A stretch of DNA of 64,000 nucleotides. It comes from Myxococcota bacterium. Lineage in GTDB: Bacteria > Myxococcota_A > UBA796. Made by a program: the position numbers and the translations under genes. This document shows, in pieces, positions 45,035 to 51,717 of the stretch. The DNA is taken from assembly GCA_029251165.1 (NCBI GenBank), contig JAQXDW010000074.1, positions 248,001-312,000 of the forward strand, in the 5' to 3' direction. The notes under the pieces are model-generated. The model was not told the DNA's origin. It did not search any database and was given only the letters and a program-made list of their open reading frames with translations. Numbering within the stretch: position 1 is the stretch's first letter; every line of letters begins with the position of its first letter.

Positions 45035-45346
45035 ATGAATGCCCATACACAGGCACTGTTGGTTGAGATGCGTGACAGCGCAGTCGCGCAGCTTGAGGCC
45101 GCCTGTCAGCTGGACGCAGCTGCGCTCGATGCCGCTACAGAGCGTCGCCATGCTGCGGCGGTCGCGCTCTCTGCAGGTGTCCGTCCCGATCCCGATGCCA
45201 TTCGCGAGCAGGTCGAAGAGATCCGCCAGCTGGACATACGACTCACTCGAATCTTAAAAGCCGGGGAGCGTACCCTATCGAGGGTGCTTATCACCCCGCA
45301 GCAGACCTACGACCGTACGGGTCGGATGACCACCGGAAGGGCATAG
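45035..45346 (+). CDS. FlgN-like export chaperone
   Basis: The 103-residue helical protein is directly upstream of flgK, with which it overlaps by 1 nt, the usual place for flgN. Composition (Ala/Glu/Arg-rich helices) and the tail 'LDIRLTRILKAGERTLSRVL' plus 'TYDRTGRMTTGRA' fit the FlgN family, which holds FlgK and FlgL before export. Sequence conservation in FlgN is weak, so the call depends mainly on position. 'agaggagc' precedes the ATG. Confidence 0.68.
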   Translation: MNAHTQALLVEMRDSAVAQLEAACQLDAAALDAATERRHAAAVALSAGVRPDPDAIREQVEEIRQLDIRLTRILKAGERTLSRVLITPQQTYDRTGRMTTGRA

Positions 45347-46692
45347 TGGGTATTCTTTCTACACTCAACGTCGGCAGCACTGGCCTCCAGGTCGCCGCAG
45401 ACGCCATCCAGATTGTTGGTCACAACGCCACCAACGCTGCGACTGAGGGCTACTCTCGTCAGCTGATATCCACTGGCAGCGCCTCTCCAATTCTCCAGGC
45501 CGGTTTCTGGATGGGGCAGGGGGTTGGAGTCACGGACATCGGGCGGGCCACCAACCTGTTCGTGGCTGAGCGGGCGATCTCTGCTCAAGGAGATGCCTCC
45601 AGCGCCGAGACCGCGCTGAGCGCACACCAGTTCATCGAGACATCTGTCGCTTCTGAGTCGGGGCCTCCCGGACAGCTCTCTGCGTTCTTCGATGCCCTTG
45701 AAGAGCTCGCAAACGACCCGTCCTCAGACAGCTACCGCTCCGTTGCGCTCTCTGCAGCAGAGTCCCTCACGGACTCCATTCGGACAGTCGCCAGCGATAT
45801 GTCAGCCCTTCAGACCACGCTGGCGGACGAAGTCGAGGCCACCGTCGATGGCGTGAACGACTCGCTCTCTCGGATCGCTCAGCTCAACGGACTCATCGGC
45901 CAAGGTGGAAGTCCGGACCTCATGGATGAGCGCGATGCCATCATCACCGATCTCGCCGCGACCCTCGGGGCGACTGTGGACTACGCCGCTGATGGCGGCG
46001 CGACGGTGTTCATCGGCGGACATGCAGCGGTCATGGACAGCTCCGCACGAGAGGTCTCTGTAGTGATCGGCTCGAATGGGTTTCCTGCGATCAAGCTCTC
46101 TGTCGACAACGCCACCGTCACGGTCACCGATGATGTCGGCGGCGCCGTCGGGGGGGCGCTGGAGGGCTGGCAGGCTGCCCAGACCACTCTTGACTCGATG
46201 GACACCTTCGTCACTGAGTTCGCCACAGCCTTCAACACCCAGCACGCCGCCGGCTTTGACGCCACAGCGACTGCTGGAGGCGATGTGTTCTCGTTCAGCG
46301 CGACGGACCCCGCCGCCAGCTTCACCCTGGTACTGACCGACATCGATGGCTTCGCTGCGGCCGCAGACCCGAGCGCTCCGGCAGGAGATCGTGGCAACCT
46401 CGATCTGCTGATTGAGCTGAAGGATCTTGGCGCGGTGAGCGGGCAGGGGGCTTCAGACTTCATGACGGATGTTGTGCAGCAGATCGCCAGCGCAGTCTCT
46501 TCTGCCGAGCTGAGTCTGGAGACCGACACTGCAGCGCTCGATGATGCCGCGGCGCTGATGACGAGCATCTCCGGAGTCGACCTCGATGCCGAGGCCGCCG
46601 ACCTTCTCGCCTGGCAGGCCGCTTACCAGGCCGCTGCCCGTGTCATAACAGTCACCGACGAGATGCTCGGTGAGCTGATGAACCTCGTCTGA
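45346..46692 (+). CDS. flgK: Hook-filament junction protein FlgK (HAP1)
   Basis: The 448-residue protein starts at a GTG overlapping the upstream stop. It shows the FlgK N-terminus 'GSTGLQVAADAIQIVGHNAT' with 'NAATEGYSRQ', the block 'FFDALEELANDPSSDSYRSV', and the C-terminal helix 'DLLAWQAAYQAAARVITVTD' with 'EMLGELMNLV'. It caps the hook and joins it to the filament. It is shorter than the enteric form (about 550), from a reduced middle domain. It is followed by flgL after 13 bp. Confidence 0.93.
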   Translation: MGILSTLNVGSTGLQVAADAIQIVGHNATNAATEGYSRQLISTGSASPILQAGFWMGQGVGVTDIGRATNLFVAERAISAQGDASSAETALSAHQFIETSVASESGPPGQLSAFFDALEELANDPSSDSYRSVALSAAESLTDSIRTVASDMSALQTTLADEVEATVDGVNDSLSRIAQLNGLIGQGGSPDLMDERDAIITDLAATLGATVDYAADGGATVFIGGHAAVMDSSAREVSVVIGSNGFPAIKLSVDNATVTVTDDVGGAVGGALEGWQAAQTTLDSMDTFVTEFATAFNTQHAAGFDATATAGGDVFSFSATDPAASFTLVLTDIDGFAAAADPSAPAGDRGNLDLLIELKDLGAVSGQGASDFMTDVVQQIASAVSSAELSLETDTAALDDAAALMTSISGVDLDAEAADLLAWQAAYQAAARVITVTDEMLGELMNLV

Positions 46693-46705
46693 TGGGAGCA
46701 CGATT

Positions 46706-47578
46706 ATGATCGTCGGAACCAACCTCTTCTCACGCCTCAAAGGCCTCTCTCAGCAGACGAGCAAGATCTCAGACGCACTTGCAGAGGCAAGCGCGGTTGC
46801 TACAACCGGTCTCAAGATCAACACTCCCTCCGATTCGCCAGAGATGGTGAACAGGATTCGAGACCTCACGGCTGCCATCAGCGACAACCAGCGCTATGCC
46901 GAGTCGGCTGGGACCGCAGAGACCATGCTCAGCTTGGCCGACACGACCCTCTCCAGTCTCGCCGATGTTCTCTCCGCATCCCATGAGCTCGCGGTGCAGC
47001 TCAGCTCGGAAACGTTCAACTCGGACACGAGAATCGACGCGGCGATAACGGCTGAGGGGTTTCTTGAGGAAGCCTTGGCCTTGATCAACACCGACATCTC
47101 TGGGCGCGCCTTGTTTGCGGGCACCGCCTACGACGGGGATGCATTTGACAGCACCCTGACCTATGTCGGCAACACCGAAGAGTCTGTCCTCGATGTGGGT
47201 GATGCGGTCTCTGTGACAGTCGGCTTCGACGGAAGTGCCCTCGGTCTCGGAGACGCCCTCACGGCGATTGCTGGACTTGAGACGGCTCTGGCTGCGGATG
47301 ACATTCCTGGAGTTCAAGCATCTTTAGATACGCTCGAGAGCGCGCTCAACAGTCTCTCTCAAGTCCAGGCAACGATTGGCGCCGAGCTGACCACCGCCGA
47401 TGACTTTGCCTCGTTCTCGGAGTCGATGGAGTTCGAGCTGGCCAGTCAGCTCGCCAACGTCCAAGAAGTGGATCCCATTGAGGCGCTCGTGCGCTTCAAT
47501 GAACTCCAGACGATGTACGAGACGGCGCTGAGCGTGACCGCCAGCTCAAACACCGGCAGCCTGTTCGATCGGATCTGA
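46706..47578 (+). CDS. flgL: Hook-filament junction protein FlgL (HAP3)
   Basis: The 290-residue flagellin-like protein begins MIVGTNLFSRLKGLSQQTSK and has the FlgL-type helix 'LAEASAVATTGLKINTPSDS'. The terminal region contains 'PIEALVRFNELQTMYETALS'. It forms the second junction zone next to FlgK. A strong hairpin terminator lies 27 nt past the stop, so the flgK-flgL transcript probably ends there, before the AT-rich flagellin leader. Confidence 0.92.
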   Translation: MIVGTNLFSRLKGLSQQTSKISDALAEASAVATTGLKINTPSDSPEMVNRIRDLTAAISDNQRYAESAGTAETMLSLADTTLSSLADVLSASHELAVQLSSETFNSDTRIDAAITAEGFLEEALALINTDISGRALFAGTAYDGDAFDSTLTYVGNTEESVLDVGDAVSVTVGFDGSALGLGDALTAIAGLETALAADDIPGVQASLDTLESALNSLSQVQATIGAELTTADDFASFSESMEFELASQLANVQEVDPIEALVRFNELQTMYETALSVTASSNTGSLFDRI

Positions 47579-47605
47579 TCGTCAGCAGGAATGTTCTTCG
47601 GTACA

Positions 47606-47626
47606 AGAGGCCCCTACGGGGCCTCT
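47606..47626 (+). terminator. Hairpin terminator after flgL
   Basis: AGAGGCCCC-tac-GGGGCCTCT is a perfect 9-bp GC-rich stem with a 3-nt loop, followed by 'acatgcttctgg', 27 nt downstream of the flgL stop. It has no long U run but is otherwise a strong intrinsic-type hairpin. Confidence 0.75.
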
Positions 47627-47683
47627 ACATGCTTCTGGAGTGAAGAAGCGTATACGCCTCATCTTGGTCTGAAGAGGAGGGTC

Positions 47684-47713
47684 ATGGTGACCGACAAGGA
47701 CAACGTTTTTTGA
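47684..47713 (+). CDS. Possible 9-codon leader ORF in the flagellin upstream region
   Basis: ATG 47684 is preceded by a strong ribosome-binding site ('gaggaggg') and encodes MVTDKDNVF before a TGA. It overlaps a hairpin (GACCGAC 47689-47695 with GTCGGTC 47716-47722). It could be a leader peptide, or the ribosome site could belong to a decayed gene. Evidence is limited to the start context. Confidence 0.3.
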   Translation: MVTDKDNVF

Positions 47714-47722
47714 GAGTCGGTC
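47689..47722 (+). promoter_or_regulatory. Hairpin overlapping the leader ORF
   Basis: GACCGAC and GTCGGTC are perfect 7-bp complements with a 20-nt loop that contains a T6 run. GTGA and TTCAC around the stem may extend it with a small bulge. The T run lies inside the loop, so it is not a standard terminator; an RNA regulatory element is possible. Confidence 0.35.
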
Positions 47723-48153
47723 TTCACTTCTTCTGTCATCGGAAGAAAATATTTCCATATTGCTCAGCGGAGCAGGAATTGCCTTCAGATATCACACGCC
47801 ACGCTCAATTGATTTCTGTGTTTATTCGTCAATAGTTAGTGTTTGAGGATGTTAATTTGTGCATGATTTATGTGGCTCGGCAGTGCTTGTTGAGTGTTGG
47901 ATGAGTTGATTTTTAGTTCATTCTGGAATATTCGATTTTATTTTGATTGATTTGGTGATTTATCATGCTTTACTGCAGGTTATTGAGGTGTGAAGGCTGG
48001 TCAGATTGGTGAAGTGTGTAGGGTAAACAGTGTGTTTGTGGTTTTAAGGTGCCAATGTGATTGCTTGTTGAGTTTCAATTGATCCATTACAGTTTAGTTG
48101 AAAATGAGTTCTTCAATGCACTCATGCGTGCATGCTTCCATGGAGGGATCCTG

Positions 48154-48978
48154 ATGGCCCTGACCGTTCTCACCAACCTCACTGCGCTAAAAGCAACAAA
48201 TACCCTGAACAAGACCCAGGGACAGCTCTCGAGCACTCTGGGTCGGATCTCTTCGGGACTTCGCGTCAACAGTGCCTCAGACGATGCCGCTGGACTTGGT
48301 GTCGCTACGACGCTCAACACCGAAGCGAACAGCATGGAGCAGGCGATGCGGAATGCCAACGACGGCATCTCCATCATCCAGACTGCTGAGGGCGCCACCA
48401 CTGAGGCCACCAACATCCTCAACCGGATGCGTGAGCTCGCGGTCCAGAGCGCCTCGGAGACCCTCGCGGACACCGAGCGCGGGTACATCAATGAAGAGTA
48501 CGACCAGCTCAACCAGGAGCTTGGTCGCATCGCTTCGGTCACCGAGTTCAACGGTGTGCAGCTCTCCGACGGTACCACCACCCAGATCAACGCTCAGGTC
48601 GGTATCGACAACGCCACCACCAGCCAGATCACCATCGAGCTGGGTGACCTGACCTCGACGACTCTCGGTGTCAACTCTCTTGACCTGACCACCTCGACGA
48701 ACTCACTGGGCGCCATCGACCGGATCGACACCGCTCTGGATCTGGTCAGCTCTCAGCGCTCGACCCTCGGTGCTGTTCAGAACCGCCTTGACTCCTCGCT
48801 CTCAAACTCGACGAGCCAGCTGGAGTCCATGCGTGCCGCTGAGAGCCAGATCATGGACGCTGACTTCGCCAAGGAGTCGACCGAGATGACCAAGCTTCAG
48901 ATCATGCAGCAGGCTGGTGTCGCTTCTCTGGCACAGGCGAAGAACATCAACCAGGCTGTTCTCTCTCTGCTCTCCTAA
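48154..48978 (+). CDS. fliC: Flagellin
   Basis: The 274-residue flagellin begins MALTVLTNLTALKATNTLNK and has the D0/D1 signature 'LGRISSGLRVNSASDDAAGL'. The C-terminus is 'QIMDADFAKESTEMTKLQIM' and then 'QQAGVASLAQAKNINQAVLS'. It is a minimal flagellin made of D0/D1 with almost no variable D2/D3 insert, so the filament surface should be smooth and thin. ATG 48154 follows 'ggaggg' at good spacing; the open frame runs back to 48061 without support. It is monocistronic, between the AT-rich leader and a terminator. Only one flagellin gene is in the window. Confidence 0.97.
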   Translation: MALTVLTNLTALKATNTLNKTQGQLSSTLGRISSGLRVNSASDDAAGLGVATTLNTEANSMEQAMRNANDGISIIQTAEGATTEATNILNRMRELAVQSASETLADTERGYINEEYDQLNQELGRIASVTEFNGVQLSDGTTTQINAQVGIDNATTSQITIELGDLTSTTLGVNSLDLTTSTNSLGAIDRIDTALDLVSSQRSTLGAVQNRLDSSLSNSTSQLESMRAAESQIMDADFAKESTEMTKLQIMQQAGVASLAQAKNINQAVLSLLS

Positions 48979-48995
48979 TGACGCTCTCGTGGCGT

Positions 48996-49019
48996 GACGC
49001 CGGGCCTGTGCCCGGGTCA
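48996..49019 (+). terminator. Hairpin terminator after flagellin
   Basis: TGAC-CCGGGC pairs with GCCCGG-GTCA around a CTGT loop, with one bulged G on the 5' side. It lies 17 nt after the fliC stop. The U tract is weak. Confidence 0.65.
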
Positions 49020-49106
49020 TGCTGCGAGTAGTTGAGTTGACCATATAGATTCGACTGCGGTAATCCGTTGTACCGTTAAGTAGCATCGGCACTAACAGGA
49101 GCTCGC

Positions 49107-50450
49107 ATGGCTATCTCAGTCGACGGCATCGTTTCAGGCATCGACACGACATCACTGATCAGTGAGCTGTCTGCTTCCTACTCTGCGCCGAAAACTCTTC
49201 TGGAAGAAGACATTGTCGAGGCCGAGGCTCTTCAGTCCGGTATGACGGCACTCTCGGGTCTTCTCAGTGATTTGTCCGAGTCTCTGGAAAACATCCAAGA
49301 CGTCGAAGACCTGCGCGCGTATACGGTTTCCTATCCTGAGACCGATGCACTGATTGCGGAGGCCGATGGTGAAGCCATCGCCGGTGTCTACAGCGTGGAG
49401 ATCACTGCGCTCGCGAGCTCAGAGCTGGAGGTCTCCGAGGGGTTTGCGGACCAATCTTCTACTGGCGTCATCGCGACGGGAACATTGTCTGTTACCTACG
49501 CCGGAACAACGACTGACATCACCGTCGATGCGACCAACAGCTCCCTCGTTGAGCTGGCGTCAGACATTGATGGTATTGATGGCATCAGCGCCTATGTGAT
49601 GGACACTGGTGACGCCTCGACGCCCTATCGTCTCGTCATTCAGGGTGAGGATACCGGTGACAGCAACACCATCACCATGGATACCTCGGGACTGACGGGT
49701 GCGGGTACGGTGCCGACGTTCACCGAGCAGACTACAGCAGCAAATGCAGAGCTCAGCATCAACGGCATCGACGTCACCTCAGAGAGCAACACGGTCAACG
49801 ACTCAATCGCTGGACTGAGTCTTGACCTGACGGCTGTCACCACCGACCCAATCGATGTCACCATCTCCTTAGATGCTGACGGCATGGAAGAAAAAGTCGA
49901 GTCCTTTGTGACCGCCTACAATGCCGTCATCGACTACATCGATACGAACAGCGCCGGCGCAGACTCCACTGAGGGCACTGCTGCTGGCGTGTTTAATGGC
50001 AACAGCTCCATACGCTGGATATCCCAGACGCTCACTCAGAGTCTCTCAACGAGCTACACTGACAATGACCTCAACAGTCTTGGCCTAATGGGGATTGGCA
50101 CGGATGGCACCGGGCGTTTAGAGCTGGACAGCGACGACTTCCAAGACGCACTGTCGGACTATCGTGGCGACGTAGAGAAAATGTTCACTGCGGATGATGG
50201 CTTCGGAGCGGCACTCGTTGCAAGCCTGGATGTCTTCATCGATCCCATTGATGGTGTCATCAAAGAGCGCAACTCATCACTTGAGTCAAGCATCGATGAT
50301 CTTGAGGATCAGGTCGCTACATGGGAAACTCGCATCGAGCGGTATGAGGATCGCCTTCGCAGCAGCTTCACGACGTTCGAGAGCACAGTCGGTGTGCTTC
50401 AAGGTGTCTCTGACTTCCTTACTGCGTTCTTCTTCACAGAGGATAGCTGA
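49107..50450 (+). CDS. fliD: Filament cap protein FliD (HAP2)
   Basis: The 447-residue protein begins MAISVDGIVSGIDTTSLISE, the FliD N-terminal motif. The C-terminal domain includes 'VESFVTAYNAVIDYIDTNS', 'LGLMGIGTDGTGRLELDSDD' and 'RIERYEDRLRSSFTTFESTV'. It caps the growing filament and helps flagellin fold. 'aggagc' precedes the ATG. A possible promoter, TTGACC with TAATCC 18 nt downstream, lies in the 87-bp gap after the flagellin terminator. It overlaps fliS by 1 nt. Confidence 0.94.
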   Translation: MAISVDGIVSGIDTTSLISELSASYSAPKTLLEEDIVEAEALQSGMTALSGLLSDLSESLENIQDVEDLRAYTVSYPETDALIAEADGEAIAGVYSVEITALASSELEVSEGFADQSSTGVIATGTLSVTYAGTTTDITVDATNSSLVELASDIDGIDGISAYVMDTGDASTPYRLVIQGEDTGDSNTITMDTSGLTGAGTVPTFTEQTTAANAELSINGIDVTSESNTVNDSIAGLSLDLTAVTTDPIDVTISLDADGMEEKVESFVTAYNAVIDYIDTNSAGADSTEGTAAGVFNGNSSIRWISQTLTQSLSTSYTDNDLNSLGLMGIGTDGTGRLELDSDDFQDALSDYRGDVEKMFTADDGFGAALVASLDVFIDPIDGVIKERNSSLESSIDDLEDQVATWETRIERYEDRLRSSFTTFESTVGVLQGVSDFLTAFFFTEDS

Positions 50451-50809
50451 TGAGCGGCTTGTCCAGCTACAATGATGTGTCCCAGCAGTCTGCATCCAAC
50501 GAGCAGCTGATAATCCTGCTCTATGAGCGTGCGATCCGCGGCCAGATCATCGCGATCGACTTCCTTGAGGATGGAGATCGGGAAAGCGCAACGTTTGAGC
50601 TACGGCGCTGCCGAGAGATCTTTATCGCTCTGGCAGGAGCACTTGATCATGAGGTGGCGCCTGAGCTCGCTGCCAACCTTCATCAGCTTTATCTCTGGGC
50701 TGTGCGGGAGCTGGTGCAGGCCGAGAACAACTGTTCACCAGGTCCTGTTGAGAACACTCTGGAGATGTCACAGACCCTCTACTGGGCGATGAAGGAGGCG
50801 ATGGGATGA
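50450..50809 (+). CDS. fliS: Flagellin chaperone FliS
   Basis: The 119-residue helical protein has the FliS pattern: 'NDVSQQSASNEQLIILLYER', 'AIRGQIIAIDFLE' and 'LAANLHQLYLWAVRELVQAE'. It binds the C-terminus of flagellin in the cytoplasm and prevents early polymerisation. The position between fliD and a fliT-like gene is standard. It overlaps the next gene by 4 nt. Confidence 0.92.
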   Translation: MSGLSSYNDVSQQSASNEQLIILLYERAIRGQIIAIDFLEDGDRESATFELRRCREIFIALAGALDHEVAPELAANLHQLYLWAVRELVQAENNCSPGPVENTLEMSQTLYWAMKEAMG

Positions 50810-51108
50810 AGGCGGCCTTGGAGCAACTTCTCCAGCAGGTCAGAGACGCGATTCAAGAGGGTTCACCTGTTGATCACGATGCCATCATGGCCATCAGCCG
50901 CAAAATCACATCAACTCCAGAGACGATACCTCGCCACGAGGCCGCAGAGGTGATTCGTATCGTCGATGCCCTGGTCTCTGAGCTCAAGGTTGCTCAACAA
51001 GCGGTGGGGCAGGCAATGCAGGATACCCGTCGTGGACGCGCAGCCCTTCAAGGCTACAACCACTTGCGACCGGCTTCGGCAGCGCAAAAAGTACGCCGAA
51101 AGGTCTGA
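50806..51108 (+). CDS. Small helical protein, FliT-like by position
   Basis: The 100-residue protein has no firm family match. It is helical ('ALEQLLQQVRDAIQEGSPVD', 'VIRIVDALVSELKVAQQAVG') and ends in a basic tail, 'GRAALQGYNHLRPASAAQKV'. A location directly after fliS and a small helical make-up fit a FliT or FlgN-type export chaperone, probably for FliD. No other function is suggested. It ends the fliD transcript unit or continues into the next genes 54 bp away. Confidence 0.5.
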   Translation: MKAALEQLLQQVRDAIQEGSPVDHDAIMAISRKITSTPETIPRHEAAEVIRIVDALVSELKVAQQAVGQAMQDTRRGRAALQGYNHLRPASAAQKVRRKV

Positions 51109-51129
51109 GCCGTTAAACCTCATCATAGG

Positions 51130-51143
51130 CTGACCGCGGTCAG
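51130..51143. promoter_or_regulatory. Perfect 14-bp palindrome upstream of the barrel/TPR pair
   Basis: CTGACCGCGGTCAG is an uninterrupted palindrome 19 bp upstream of the ATG at 51163, in the only sizeable gap between fliS and flgB. It may be an operator controlling the barrel/TPR pair. No known consensus is claimed. Confidence 0.45.
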
Positions 51144-51162
51144 ACGCTTTCCTGGAGGTTGT

Positions 51163-51717
51163 ATGACCGTGATGCTGGCTGTGATGTTCTCCAGCATAGC
51201 CCAGGCCGATGACACCACACTTCTCCTCGGAGGCCGCGCGGTTGCAGAGGTGTGGCAAGACCCCAATATCGCCACTGTGTACCGGTCTGCTGGCTTGGGT
51301 GTTGAGGGTGCTTTCTCCTGGCGACCCCATTCGTGGCTGTCTCTCGACGGTGATGCCGGAGTGATTCGGATGACCGGTGAAGCGGAGCAAGCCATCGAGC
51401 TCATCCCGATGTCTCTGGGAGTCTTTGCACGCTCACAGAGAGAAGACTCGGAGCTGTTCTTTGGTGTCGGCGCAGCCCTGGTGCCGTTCTCCGATCAGGG
51501 GATCGCGGTGATCACGGGCTCCAAGCTGGGACTCGATGTTCAGATGGGCGTCCGGCTGGCGACAGACCTGATCAACCCCTCGCTCTCCTCTACCTCACCT
51601 GTGCAGCGCGCTGACTGGGAAATCACCGTGGGTCGTAGGCAGCACATGACAGGAGAGATTCCGGGACTCGATCTGTCAGCCTGGCGGATCGGTGTCGGGC
51701 TGGTCGTGCGACTGTGA
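51163..51717 (+). CDS. Small secreted beta-rich (barrel-like) protein in the flagellar operon
   Basis: The 184-residue protein has a short, uncharged signal MTVMLAVMFSSIAQA. The rest alternates polar and hydrophobic residues in strands ending in aromatic or hydrophobic positions ('GLGVEGAFSWRPHSWLSLDG', 'MSLGVFARSQREDSELFFGV', final 'AWRIGVGLVVRL'). This suggests an 8-stranded outer-membrane barrel. It matches no known flagellar family. It is coupled by 4 nt to the secreted TPR gene and flanked by flagellar genes on both sides, so a motor or envelope accessory role is a reasonable hypothesis. 'ctggagg' precedes the ATG. Confidence 0.65.
   Translation: MTVMLAVMFSSIAQADDTTLLLGGRAVAEVWQDPNIATVYRSAGLGVEGAFSWRPHSWLSLDGDAGVIRMTGEAEQAIELIPMSLGVFARSQREDSELFFGVGAALVPFSDQGIAVITGSKLGLDVQMGVRLATDLINPSLSSTSPVQRADWEITVGRRQHMTGEIPGLDLSAWRIGVGLVVRL

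Larger units (their letters stand above)
47627..48153. other. AT-rich non-coding leader upstream of flagellin
   Basis: About 530 bp without a convincing large gene and conspicuously AT-rich against the high-GC surroundings (for example 'gattttattttgattgattt'). It should hold the flagellin promoter and a long 5' untranslated region. A mini-ORF and hairpin sit at its 5' end. No clear sigma-28 box was found. GG/GC pairs resembling sigma-54 sites have the wrong spacing. Confidence 0.6.

Noticed and set aside
44694-45038. 114-codon plus-strand frame overlapping the flgJ stop
   Set aside because: Good position for a coupled gene, but the sequence is Arg/Ser/Pro-rich, ends inside the start region of the flgN-like gene, and matches neither FlgM nor any other family.
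47860-48060. Sigma-54 promoter for flagellin
   Set aside because: GG and GC pairs occur ('tggctcggcagtgctt', 'tttggtgatttatcatgctt'), but their spacing is 9 and 11 nt instead of the required 10.
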